From Apus apus (taxonomy: Eukaryota > Chordata > Aves > Apodiformes > Apodidae), in NCBI RefSeq assembly GCF_020740795.1, contig NC_067287.1, positions 15,825,501 to 15,889,500 on the forward strand: DNA of 64,000 nt. Reading direction: 5' to 3'. The position numbers and the translations under genes are program-made. The first letter of the stretch is position 1. The number at the start of each line of letters is the position of its first letter. A model generated the notes under the pieces. The model did no database searches, was not told where the DNA came from, and saw only the letters and a list, made by a program, of their open reading frames with translations. This document shows positions 10,180 to 21,226 of this stretch, piece by piece.

Positions 10180-11689
10180 ACCTGGTCTTCTGGCTCATGT
10201 CTTCTCTGGCAGTTAAACAGGTTCCAGCAGCCAAAGGTGCGTGTGTTAGTGTGAGCCCTCGCAGAGTTGCTGCATGGGCTTTTGGTCTCTCTAAATGACT
10301 ACTTTGTTGCTTTGTAGACCTCTTTCTTTCACCTTTTTGCTATGACTGGGGGAGTGTGGAAAGAGGTATGAAGTCCGTCTGTCTCTCCATTTCCCAGCCA
10401 TGCAAACCCCTGCGACAGAAGAGTGATGAGAGAGCCACAACTATCCCCCCTTTCCTGCACATCTGGCTCTTTGATGCTTTTCCGTCATCAGTTCTGATTT
10501 TAACACTGCTCTCTCTTTGCAGAGAAATGCATGAAGCTGCAGCATCTTGGAGAACTGTTCACCAACAGCTACAGGCTTGGCAGGGGACAAGGGCTGAGCA
10601 GGTAGACCCTTCCCTCCTGTCATTTCACAGGTCTTGCTGGAACTTTGCTGAGCAATGACTGCTAAGGAACACACAGAAAATATTAAGTTATTCCACAGCC
10701 AGCTTCTGATGGCTAAAGCTCCTTTCTCTTGATGAAGGAGAAGGACGTATTCCTCCCTCTGGATCAGCTGAGTTGCCAGTGAAATGCAGCCAAATCTGGG
10801 TAAAACCCAGGACTATGTACAAGGAAGGAAGGAAAGTCCTCATTTCTGAGCAAAAGGGAAGGTAGATGTCAGTGTTGTCTGAGCATGGCTGAGATACCTC
10901 TGATCTGGGAAGGGGATTTCCATGGAGTCTTTTAATTCCAAAAGTTTTGCAGCACCTGGTCTTAGAGCATCATCTAAAGTAGAGAAAAGTAGAAACTGCT
11001 GGAGTCTCTCTTTGTAGAAATACATTGAAGTATGAAACAGTTTTCCTTACAGACACAGCATCTGGGTGTAGAGTAACTAGAAAAAAGATACCCAGTCCTC
11101 AGCTCCTGCTGTTTCTCCCTTCCAAGTGGCCCCTTTTTATCTATCCCCTCTAAAAGATCCCAGTGAGATGCTTCCATGATCACTTTGAATTTTCTTTCTT
11201 ACTCTTTTTCAAGCCAACAGGAATTACCATTCACTCTGTCTGTCAGTCACCCACTAATAACCTTGATTCTGTCCACTGATCAAAATTGACAGAGAGTGAA
11301 AAGAAGCATTGTGTTCCTACTATTATTGTGAAAATAGGCAACTAGGATAGAGGGAAGAAAAAATCTCTAAAGGGAAAAGTTACAGCAGGGAAAATACTAT
11401 TTTTAAACACCAGAAAATCCAGCCAAATAACATTATGCCCCAGAGTCCATACTCAGTCAGTTCTGCTCATCACAGAACTGATCGTTTCTGAAGCAGTTGC
11501 ACAGCAGATTTGACTGGTTGCTGCCTGACCGTCTCATTCCTCATTTTCCTCTTAAAAATCAGTGTTGCAGGACAATGGGAACAGAAATAGTTCAAGAGAG
11601 CAATCCAAGGGACTACCACTTAGGGAGAGACCTTGTGTTAACCTGGCTGCCAGTTCATTTCAAAGCCAACAAAGTGGGTCAAAGTCATC
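10180..11689. other. Non-coding unique sequence
   Basis: Apart from the weak candidate exon at 10523-10601, nothing is recognised. Several open frames below 105 codons on both strands lack family resemblance. I see no interspersed repeat. Confidence 0.55.
10523..10601 (+). other. Weak candidate exon
   Basis: The acceptor CACTGCTCTCTCTTTGCAG ends at 10522, and AGCAG followed by GTAGAC gives a moderate donor at 10602. Between them one frame is open, beginning KCMKLQHLGELFTN and ending before a TAG just past the donor. I do not recognise the peptide. A stretch this short stays open by chance roughly a third of the time, and such splice signals are frequent in random DNA, so transcription evidence would be needed. 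Confidence 0.1.
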
Positions 11690-11830
11690 AGCTCTGAGGT
11701 CATTTGAATGGGGAGGAGTAAAGACAGGTCGAGTCATTTGTTTGCATTAAGTTTGTCAGCACTGGCAGATGATGCTGACCGGATGTTTTTAAAGTCTCCC
11801 TTTTAAATCATCAGAACTGAGGCTGGATGC
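11690..11830. promoter_or_regulatory. Possible conserved non-coding element
   Basis: The block is complex and AT-leaning, with TTTGCATTAAG near 11741 and CTTTTAAATCATCAG near 11802. It has no repeat and no long frame. The call rests on texture only and is weak. Confidence 0.18.
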
Positions 11831-12404
11831 TAAACCCAGTGATGTTAGTGCAACAAGACCTATTGGCAGGCTTTGGCCAGACCCTGCTGTCCTGTCTGAT
11901 TCACCACAGAATGGATAAAGGAGAATCTCCAGCAAGGCGTGCACTGAAAGAGTTAATACATTCTACAAGGAAAGCTGCCATCCCTCAAGGTCATTTTATC
12001 TCTTACTTACATGAATTCTAGGAAAGTAAAGGTTCCTTCCAAGTAAGTTGCTGGTTTATCCAAGTGATGCTGTTACAGAAATTGTTGTATAAGATCCAGG
12101 TTTTTCCAGGGTATAGCAAGAGTGTGTGTTGTTTAGATTTAGGCTGTGTGCTGCCAAGCTACTGACTCCCTTTTTTCTTCCCTTTTTCCTCCTCCCACCC
12201 TCTCTCCCCCAAATCACAAGCCTAAGAATAATTAATAAGAATAATAAATAAACAGATGAAAGTGGAAACATTCCCAAAACCTGTTATCACACAAGCAGTT
12301 TCAGTCCAGACCATGCTAGTTTCACATCGAGCCTTGGAACTGTCAATTCTCATTACTTCCCAGTGTTGAGTGCGGGAGGAGAAAATTTCAATCTCTGTTT
12401 TCCA
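11831..12404. other. Non-coding sequence with a pyrimidine tract
   Basis: From 12168 to 12210 the plus strand is a C/T tract, followed at 12226-12253 by AT-rich text built from AATAA units (AATAATTAATAAGAATAATAAATAAAC). The rest is unique sequence without a recognisable gene. A polypyrimidine tract beside an AAT-rich run is common low-complexity DNA. Confidence 0.6.
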
Positions 12405-12640
12405 GAATCAAACCTTCTGTTTAATGCGGTGGGGAAAGTTGAGATGAAATATAGGTCCCAGGGGACTTTCCCTGTGTGAAAGCTTATTACAGCTGTAACA
12501 AAACCTTCTAATCGGAACGGATTCTGTTACATGCATGATATTCTGGTCTTGGTCATGGGGGGGAAATGAGAAAAAGACGACAAAAAGCTTTAAAACCAAT
12601 TAAATGAGAACCGCATTCATTCCCCACCTCCTCCTCCTCA
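12405..12640. promoter_or_regulatory. Candidate element with canonical kappaB site
   Basis: GGGGACTTTCC at 12461-12471 contains the exact ten-base NF-kappaB site GGGACTTTCC, expected about 0.1 times per 64 kb on both strands. Downstream, TGTAACA (12494-12500) and TGTTACA (12525-12531) form an inverted repeat with a second inner pair AATC/GATT (12510-12513, 12520-12523). AATTAAATGAG near 12598 adds a homeodomain-type core. The flanks are complex and AT-rich with no frame of interest. Function and conservation are inferred. Confidence 0.33.
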
Positions 12641-14289
12641 CTGCTTGCATTTGCTGCTTACACAGACTGTTTTCTCTTCTGCATTTTCTAGGGGTCTTGT
12701 GAGATCTGTAGGAGTTTTGCTGGGTCAGGTTGTTGAATGATATTGCGCAGCAAAGCAAGATTTAAAAACTTGGATTCACCCGCAGGAATGGAAAACTGTT
12801 TAGTAGTGTTTGAAATATAGAATCCATATTGCCATAGCAAGAGAGACTAATGGGCTATCTAAAAGCAATATTCAGTTACAGCTGAAGACAGGGAACCATT
12901 TAAAATGTGTCGTGGTGTCCAATGTAATAATAAAGTCAGACAGAATAAACGCAAAGGCACCATCCCTGCTGAAATAATGGTTTAGATTCAAGGAGTTACA
13001 TTTGCTATAAAAGAGATGCAGAGAAAGTTTGAGGGAAGAGAAAGGTATTAAAGACTAAGTACCTTGCTCAAGCTCAAGGTTTAGGACTCTATTCCATGCT
13101 ATGTCCACTTCATTCCACTGCTTCAGTTTCTTGTTGCTTGTGATGGTCTAACAGGACAAACTTTGGGTGTCTTACCATGCTATGGGTGCTCTGCAGGAGG
13201 GTGGTCCACAGGTCAGAAATAACATCTCTTCAATTAGGAGAGCGTGGAAAGGGACAGCATCATGCAGGGATTCATCTTAAGACTTGGATAAAAAAACCTG
13301 TGAGACAGACCTTTGTTTTCTGTATAACTCCCTGCCCAGGATTTGCTGGATGAGGCTGGGTATATTTTCACTTACTAGTGGTGAAGTAACTACCCAGTGG
13401 TCACAACCCAAGGTGCTGGGAATTTTCAGCACCACAGAGGCACGGGATGAAATAGGATAGATTACGAATGTGCTTTTCAGTTTCTGGTTTTACTGTGCCA
13501 GTGACTCCATGAGTCATTTCAGCTGGTGACAAAGACAACTGAGAGAAAGACATCTTCATATACTAGCCATGGTTTTATTTCCACAAACTAGTCAGTTTTT
13601 GTCCTCAGGAGAGGCTTGTCAGGATGGGGCAAAGGCTGCCATAGAGTTTGTCACTGTCAGATGACCTTCTGGAAAGGGCTAACAATTCTTGTGTCCGAAC
13701 TTATCAAATAAGAAACAAGTTACGAGTCTTAATACCCCTGGAGTAAGATTCTTCACTCCCCTGTTACTTGTCTCAATGTGTTCTTCATCTGATCCTCCTG
13801 ATGATTCACCAGAGCTTTTCTGGGGCAATTCCACCTCCTTACTCTTTGTTTAGACATTTACTTGGGAAAAAAACATACCACAGTATGCAACACCAGTCAT
13901 GTTCAATCCTGCTGGTAGATGAAGAGCAATGAAAAGATGCTTCCTGTCTCTCAAGGTTTGGATTCCCACCTGACCCTACTCTTTTGTTTATTGTAAGCTC
14001 TTCTGGGTATGGATCATCTCTTGTTTCATGTAAGTCTATTAGCTGGCATGAACGTGAGGAAAGATTAGGAAGCTCCCTTTCTGAGGGCTAGTGTGACACT
14101 CCTCAAATCGAAGCACTGAGTGCCCTGGTGTTCAGAAGCAATCCTGCAATGATGGTGATCCAGGGAATAGATAAAAACCCATCTGATCCTCCCTGCTACT
14201 AATGTGAAACACTGTCCTCATGCTGGGGCTTGAATCTCACTTTCCTGCAGCTCTCCTATGGCGAGTTCCCTCTTTTCTCTCCAGTCCTT
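12641..14289. other. Non-coding unique sequence
   Basis: No gene or repeat is recognised. The stretch at 12890-13020 is AT-rich and complex (GTAATAATAAAGTC, GCTATAAAAGAG) and could be regulatory. Text at 13058-13075 faintly resembles the reverse of a MIR core but is too short to call. No open frame above 60 codons from ATG is found here, which itself argues against coding sequence. Confidence 0.55.
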
Positions 14290-14900
14290 TCCTCTCAGAA
14301 ATACAGGGTAGGGCCGTTAAAATTATTAAACTGCCTTTTAAAGCTGCTCCATGCTGTGAAATTAAACTCAGATAATTAATGTTTCCAGCCCAGTCAGAGC
14401 ACTCTCAGAGGTATATTTTTATCTCCACAGTGCCGGAGATTAACTGTACATTTGTCTTAATGGTATCACCCTTTAGTGTTAATGGAAGCTATGTGTGTAA
14501 ATCCCTGACCATCCAAATGAGAATATACTTTGAATGATCACAATAAATCAAAGTAAATGAAAGACCCCTGCAGGCCAAATTAATCCCCAGAGAAACTCCT
14601 GAGGCTTTTAGGAAGCTTATGCCAAGCAGGCACTGTAGTACAGCAATATCATGTCACCTGCTTTATGATTTCAAAGTAGTCATGATGATGATATTTCCAA
14701 TTGTAACAAGGTAAATTGCTCTAGAAAAATGACATACAAAGATAAAACATTGCTGGGTTTGGGCATTTTGGGATCTCTACAGTACTTTTAAAAATGGACT
14801 CAGTTGTTTCTTTTTATCTAAAGGAATAACTATTTATTGGCATGTTTGTAATTTATAAATGCATGCTCTTTCTGGTCTTCTTCCACTTCACTTTCTCAAA
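14290..14900. promoter_or_regulatory. Strong candidate conserved non-coding element
   Basis: This is one of the most element-like blocks in the window: about 600 bases of high-complexity AT-rich text with stop codons in every frame, no repeats, and repeated homeodomain cores. These include AAATTATTAAAC near 14320, GATAATTAATG near 14371, GATTAACTG near 14438 and CAAATTAATCC near 14575. Long vertebrate conserved elements often look like this and act as developmental enhancers. Conservation cannot be seen from one genome, so the call is an inference from texture and motif density. Confidence 0.42.
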
Positions 14901-16196
14901 ATTAGAAAACTGGCAAGATTACAACCATGAAGGTACCAAAAGAGTGATGCTTAATGGAGAAGAGAAAAAATATTTTTTTCAGCTGCTTAGATATCTTTGG
15001 ACTGATGAAATATTGTAAAAATATGTCCATTTTAAACACAAAACCTATTCAATTCTCAGCAACAGCTCCAATTCCCTTTTCCAAGAAATACAGCCAGAGA
15101 GACATAAAAGAATAAAGACACATAGTGTTCCTGAGTCTGCAAAGTAGAAACAAGTATCATACAGTATAATATATAAGGTCTTTGTGCTTCATTTAGGCAC
15201 TATGGAAGTAAAAGAAAGACAAACCACAGTCCTTTTCTAATTTGCAGATTATTTCTTTTTTAGGTGGGGGACAGTGTAATTTAAAGGACACTGAAGAAAA
15301 TAGGGCTAAGTATAAGAGAAGAAAGGAGTTTCTTCCAAAACAGTCTGAGATTATCCATATGTAGAAATGACCCAGAATTATATTTCAGACTTGATCAGCA
15401 ACTCTGAGTTTCTTGAAAAATACATGAATTCCTGTCACCCCCAGTTCCCAGCCAACACTGCTTGAGCAGAAATATGAGAACTGGGAAGTTAAATAATTTT
15501 GCTTATATTTTGTGAAATAAAGCAAAATTCAGAGGGGAAGACAGAGGTCATAATTAGCTAAAAAGTGAGAATATCAGTACTTAGATTGTTTGACAGGGAC
15601 ACAGAAAATGTCCCCTTTTGAGAAAATAGCTCTGAAGTCCTTCAGTCTGGCTGGTGCAGTGATTTCTCTATCTTCCTACATCACTTGGCTTTCAGGATTG
15701 CTGTCTGTTTTCTAGGTGACAGTCAATGCTTATCATAAGCTTCCCCCTGCTGTGCAGGATATACATCCAGCTTGGTGGCAGCATCCTTCAGTAATTCCTC
15801 ATTACAGCTTTGCAAGGAAGAAAGAGCAAAAAATACCTCTCAATGTCTCTGTCCAGGGTCTCTTGAATCTCATTGATCATCTATAGGCTGATCAGCACAG
15901 GCTATTAGGGGGTTAGGAAACCAACAGCCAAATACGTGGTCATCTCTGATAATTTTCTTTTAGTGAATGGAAAGAGGGCTTGGAAAGAAATCTTCCAATT
16001 TAAAATCTAGTTTACTGTTCAGCTGTCCTCCAGTGTAACTCTAAAATTAATTGTTGTGCTACTGACTGCTCTTCAGAAAGATTGTGGCCATTTTCCATGC
16101 CTGGAGCTTTTCTATTCTTGTTTCTTCAAGAACTTCTATGAGCTTTGCGCCATTAAATAAAATCCTGTTGTATGTAGAAACCTACTATTCATTTCC
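14901..16196. other. Non-coding AT-rich sequence with a 10-bp hairpin
   Basis: No gene or interspersed repeat is recognised. A perfect ten-base inverted repeat, AATTTTGCTT at 15495-15504 and AAGCAAAATT at 15520-15529, is separated by 15 bases, with AT-rich flanks. It is shorter than a microRNA precursor stem. No open frame of useful length exists. Confidence 0.55.
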
Positions 16197-17590
16197 ATGT
16201 ATACCTGGGCAACCCTGGGCCACCAATCAGTCCACAACTACCTGATTCCAGGAGGGATGGAAAGTTGCTCTCAAGAGATTAAGAGGAAACTCTTTTGCAG
16301 TTTCAAACAATACTCTCTGGCTTACATTACCGCAGAAGTGGAACAAGCCATTGAGTTAAGATCTACATCTAAAACATGCCCACATTGCAAACTGTTCAAA
16401 TCTGACCTACTACTTTTAGTTAAGAAGAAGTATCTCCCTTCGATATCTATTTCTGGAACTAAAAATATTTTGTTAGTTGTTTCTATCCTCTTTCTCCACT
16501 CCCCTAGTGCAACCAAGACTGACAGCCCAAGAAGCAACAGCCAGAAAGGGTAGCCCAAGTGACAATCAGAAAGCACTGAAATTGTTGCAAGACTAATTAC
16601 ATTTCCAACCTGTTTCTGCAATGGCGAGAGGATCACAGAAGTCAACTGGGAATTTGATGGGGAGCTGCATCTAAACAGAAAGAGGCTGTGCTGGAAACAT
16701 GGCTAGGCAAGTGCTGTTGGTGTCCCTCCATTGGCTCCTGGGGTACTGAACTTCAAAAAACGGACTTAGACAAAACTGTTTTCTGAAAGATGCAAGACTT
16801 TGGAGAAAAGGTGAGGGACTGAACCAGTGAGGCTTTTTTGCCTCTGAGGAGGAGGAGGGCACGCAGCTGAAGAGCAGCTCTTCCATCTTGCCCTCCCCCT
16901 TCAAGCTGGCAGCCCCACCTGTTATGAGCCAGGAGTAATGAGAGAGACGGGCAGCACAAGCGGTATTTTTACAGGATGAACCTACCGGGTCAGCCGGAGG
17001 CCTGTTGCAACCCGATCCTGAGTTGTGACTGCTGACAGGCACCATGCAAGGCTTGGGGGAGGTGGGTGCTGAAGGATGGGTGGAGGGAAAGCAGGGCAGT
17101 CCCAAAGGAGGCAGAACTTTGCTTAGGAGACTTCTGTTTTCCTTTGGTGACCCTGAAAAATGAATAGTGGGGATTGCTGATGAAATGTGTGAGCCAGGGC
17201 TTGTTCTGGGGGGAGGACAAGGGAAAGCGGCGGGGCAGGGACAGGGGCATTGAGAGCACCACTGGCAGGAACAAAAAGCAGGTGTACACAGGCACTGTGT
17301 GCCCAGTCCACAGGAGAAGGGGGTCACACGGAGGTATCCATTTCATTCCTTCACCTGTTTCTCCTTTTGTGTACAGTAAACGGAAACCTCTATCACTTCA
17401 GACTTCCCCCTCCCCACCCCTCATGGTACCACCAACACTGGACCAGCTCATTTCTTCCAGGAAAGCCTGCTGTCTGGCCATGACAGAGTTCCCTTATGCC
17501 TGTCATGCTGTGTCAGAGACTTGCTGCTGAAGGGGCTGCCTGCGGAAGAAACACCTGCAAGGAGCCACAGCTGTGGTGCGAGCTGCTCTC
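16197..17590. other. Non-coding sequence with spurious open frames
   Basis: This stretch holds the longest open frame of the window (16671-17327 minus, 218 codons), overlapped by two other minus-strand frames and two on the plus strand. Its translation is rich in Ser, Pro and Cys with no domain I know, and several frames being open together points to low stop density in locally GC-richer DNA. A 118-codon frame at 16197-16553 plus is equally unsupported. Acceptor-like TCCTTTTGTGTACAG ends near 17377 without a good donor. Confidence 0.55.
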
Positions 17591-17599
17591 CTAATGCTG

Positions 17600-17960
17600 T
17601 GTTTAGGATTACAGCACTCCAGAGCATCACATTACCCCAGTGGCTGCACTGAAACCTGGTATTAATTCACATTAGCGAAGATCAGATTTAGCATGTTGGG
17701 AGCGGGAGGACTGTTGTTATTGTTTCTAAAACTGATGGAGCAACTTCTAGGACTGGTCTTTCATTAATCTCGGCAATGGCCAGCGGAGCTTCTTTGTTCC
17801 TCCACACCACTGGCCACTAACCCTGACTTCTCTTGCATGAGCGCCTCTAAACACAGGCACCGTTTTCACAATGGGGTCACTTGCTTACTTTTGGTTTTGA
17901 TGTGCCTAAGTTAGTAATTTTCAAAGTAAATTTCTGGATGTTATGCAATTTCTTTGGATT
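17600..17960. promoter_or_regulatory. Candidate conserved non-coding element
   Basis: High-complexity text includes a SOX-type core (TTATTGTTTC near 17718), GGTATTAATTCACATTAGCG near 17658 and TTCATTAATCTCGG near 17761. It has a few CpGs but is not an island. It contains no open frame or repeat. Texture and motif content resemble developmental enhancers; this is an inference. Confidence 0.33.
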
Positions 17961-20597
17961 CTGCTGTATGCAGTGCCAGTGGTGAAGAATGAGGACTCAC
18001 ACATCAGCTACTGGCTCCTGTATGACATTTCTTTGTGTAGGGGAGAGAATATATTTGCCATTTGTTAGACTGTCAACCTTGTGCAGAGACGTATTCTACA
18101 GATATTCAAATTTGTAAAGTCAGAAGAGGACACCTGACTACCAGGTATCACTTCCTGTAATAACATAGGCCATCAAATTTCAGCTTATTTTTTTCTCTAC
18201 TGAGCCTGCTCTGAAAAAGCAGCCAGGAGATGGGAAATGAAGTGCATTGTGTGGTGTTTTATTCCATTGAAGCTAGCGAACCCTGATTCCTTTCCTCTGC
18301 TGCTCTAGTGTGGTCCCACACTGTTCTGATGGGAACTGTGTGCACTGCAGAGGATAGTCAATCTTCAGAAGTCTTACTGGCACCTCAAAATCAAAGTACC
18401 GTAAAACTCACCATCCATCTTATCTCACACATGCCATGCTGCCACTCTCAGATGGCAAACATTTCAGGCAGCTTTGTCATCAGTCAGCTTGGGATCATAT
18501 TTAGTGAGTTACAGTAACAGATTGTCAGAGCCTGGCTCCCTCTGCAACCAGTGGGGAAAAGTAGCTGCTGTCTGTATGTCAGGGCCTCTATTGTGGCCAG
18601 TCTGGATATAGGTCTTGGTCTTTATTCCTCTGGTAGATCTCCTGAGCCACAGGTAGACCTCCTGCTGATCCTGTGTGTTTAGCATTATTACTTTCTCTTC
18701 CTCTCTTTGCTCTGACACCCAAATTTATTGAAGTTAATTTTAACTCTCCTGGAAGAAAAAAAAAGGAAAAATAAAATCCTACCTTCAACATACACGTGTT
18801 TTTCTGAGGGCTCCCAGGATTACACTGTTGTGTGTGAAAGCTGTAGGGAAGGTTCTGCCAAACTGATTTATCTCTTCAGCATGTTATCACTCTCTGGACA
18901 ACATGACTTCATACTAGGCAGAATTCATGGGGTCCTGATAGGATCACAATACAGTTTCTCAAAGGCCACTCTGGAAAATTCCAGATATTTCTGAGAAACC
19001 CTGGAAGTAATTAGGTGACTCCAGGAAAATCTAAGGAGTTAGAGAACTCTGTTGGGGCTGTGCAGGTGTGTTCTTCTAACCTGGGTTTGGATATGTTAAA
19101 AATTCTTACCTACCTCTCTTCTCTGTGGATCTAGGGGTTTGAGTACAATGCCTATTTTGGGGAGCAAGGAATGACCAACAGAACACGTTTAGTCATTAGT
19201 GGGGAGTACTTTTCTCTCAGGCAATATCAGACAGAACAGGGTGTTAAGTTGTTCTGCCTGTGGATCTTGGTGTGTTTGTGAGAACAAAAAGTATTCCCAT
19301 GGCAGGACAGGAGGTTCAGCAAAGAGCACTGAGGGAGCTTTTCTGACGAGCCATGACCACACCTCCAGTTGCTCCAGGTCATTTAAGATCACTTGGCATT
19401 TTCTGCAATAGTAGATGACCAGTGTCTAGGTAGGATTCTTGTTAGATCAGTAACTTTTCTTCTGCTTTAATTTTCTGCTTTCGCCATCAGCTGCAGGCAC
19501 ATGCCTTTTTTTCCTTCTTTTCCTGAGCTTTTGTAAACACTGTGCTGTGAAACAGCTACTTTCACTCCTCCCTACATTTCATCAGAGAGCAAATATCTCC
19601 CCAATATGCCTCTTGGCTGGGTTTGCTCAGAATGAGAAGTGTTGATGCATTGTCTCATTCCAAGCAATCCTAACAAACAGAACAAAAAGAACTTCTGCAA
19701 AAGACAGTACAGAAAATAAAACTATGTAGAAATAGTGACCATCAGCTAAACATGAAAAACAATAAAAATAAAGTCAATTAGTTCTTTTCATTGGGACATA
19801 TACAATCAAGTAAGTTGCCTGACTCTGTCATTACGGTATAGAAAGTCCAACATCTGTAGAAGTGATGAAATTTCATAACCTCCCCTGTATAACCTCGCTT
19901 GATTTTGACACTTGTGACTTATGGTAGGTTTAGAGGTCAGCCCTGAAGCGTGGGTATTGTTTCAATCATGCTGCTCCCTCTCATGAATTACGTTAGCAAG
20001 GGCTTGGTCACAGTTATCTGTGCAACAAAGAAATATTGTAGTAGAAGTTGTAGCATGGTATGATAGTTACTGTGGTGATGTAGTTAAAATGCCTGGGAGA
20101 GAGATTTTCATTGTTGAAAAGTCTACATAATAAAGTTTAATGTAGTCCATGGGACACATTTTTTTTCTCAGGATTTATGAGTGGAGCTTGGTGAGTGATA
20201 CATATTTTGGTCTGGTCACCAAAATGGAAAATCAGAAGGGAAAAAAAGGCTCAAGCAAAATGGTAATCTTCTGAGGTTTTGAATGAAAAGAAAAGATTGA
20301 TTTTGGACCTGAATGAACTGTTTCATTGGGCTGATACTGAAAGGCTTTTTACACTTATTAGTTACTTAGACCTTTGAAAAAGTTGGGTTTTTTTCTTTTG
20401 TTGCTTTTAAATGTAATGCCTATTTTTAATTATAATCTGCCATTTCAAAACCTCTAAAAGTTTTGTTTTGAAAATGTGTGAGAGATTTTGAAAGACGTCA
20501 ACACTGATACGTTCCTTGGCCAAAAACAGTTACCACATTCTGCCCAGTTTGGTGATTTCTTTTACTCCTACCCTAACACAAGCTTCTGGCACATTCA
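17961..20597. other. Non-coding unique sequence
   Basis: No gene is recognised; open frames between 18308 and 19411 are all below 90 codons and overlap on both strands. The part from about 19670 to 19870 is AT-rich and complex and might be regulatory. A short T/G-rich run lies at 20383-20405. I see no interspersed repeat. Confidence 0.55.
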
Positions 20598-20631
20598 CTA
20601 TTATTATTATTAATAATAATAACAATAATAT
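20598..20631. repeat. ATT/AAT microsatellite palindrome
   Basis: ATT units switch directly to AAT units, so TATTATTATTATTAATAATAATA is essentially self-complementary around a central TTAA. Such a palindrome can extrude as a hairpin or cruciform. It lies immediately upstream of a MIR-like SINE remnant. Confidence 0.9.
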
Positions 20632-20639
20632 CATCACCC

Positions 20640-20840
20640 AGCTGTGCTTAGAAGGCCTGGGCACCAGTCCCAGATCTGCTATGACAAATCTTTTGAATTC
20701 TCTGGGCTTCTGTTTTACCTCCCACTCTTTGGCTCTCTTATCTAGTTAGATTTAAAGTCATAGGGTCAGGAACTCTTATATACTGAGCCTCTTATGTACA
20801 GTCCGATGCTTGGATTACTGTTGCTACTGCAGTAGCATGA
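20640..20840 (+). mobile_element. MIR-like SINE remnant with amniote-type tail
   Basis: The first part follows the MIR order: GGCCTGGGCACCAGTCCCAG, then TTGAATTCTCTGGGCTTCTG, where MIR has CTCTCTGGGCTTCAG. From about 20748 the text TTAGATTTAAAGTCATAGGG, GTCAGGAACT, GTACAGTCCGATGC follows a tail that I remember from old amniote SINEs (TTAGATTGTAAGCTC, GGCAGGGACT, GTACAGCACC). Divergence is high, so the copy is ancient. Family naming needs a repeat library. Confidence 0.55.
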
Positions 20841-21166
20841 GTGGTGGGTTTTCTGTTCCATCTTCTCCCATCTACCAGCTCATAACAGAGAATCTGGAAG
20901 TGTCTCAACCTCCTAGAACAGCTAGTTCCATAATGGAAGTGAAAATGAGGGAGCAAAATCAAATAGGAAAGTTTTTGTTTGCATTCTACGTGCAGAGATC
21001 GAGTCGTTAGTCTGGGGAACAGGTGAAACCAAAATGTGACTAGAAGCTTCATAGTCAAACTTTGCTCAGGTCTGATCAACTTCTGTGTGAAACACAGTAT
21101 ACACCCAAAATACTGTTTGCATGCAAGATCAGCAAGGATCTGAGGAGGAATGAAATATGTTTTACT
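20841..21166. other. Non-coding unique sequence
   Basis: Nothing is recognised. Short overlapping frames on both strands (20792-21079 minus, 20810-21010 plus) are unsupported. Confidence 0.55.
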
Positions 21167-21226
21167 GGTTTGTTTTGTTTGTTTGGGTTTTTTTGGTGTT
21201 TTGTTGTTGTTTTGTTTTGCTTTTTA
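21167..21226 (+). repeat. T/G-rich tract
   Basis: GTTTT-type units with one GTTTGGG and a T7 run over 60 bases. It is another member of the dispersed T/G-rich tract set, plus-strand orientation. Confidence 0.85.

Noticed and set aside
16671..17327. Longest open frame, 218 codons on the minus strand
   Set aside because: It is Ser/Pro/Cys-rich with no known domain. Several other frames are open in the same place, and such a length is expected by chance in 64 kb.
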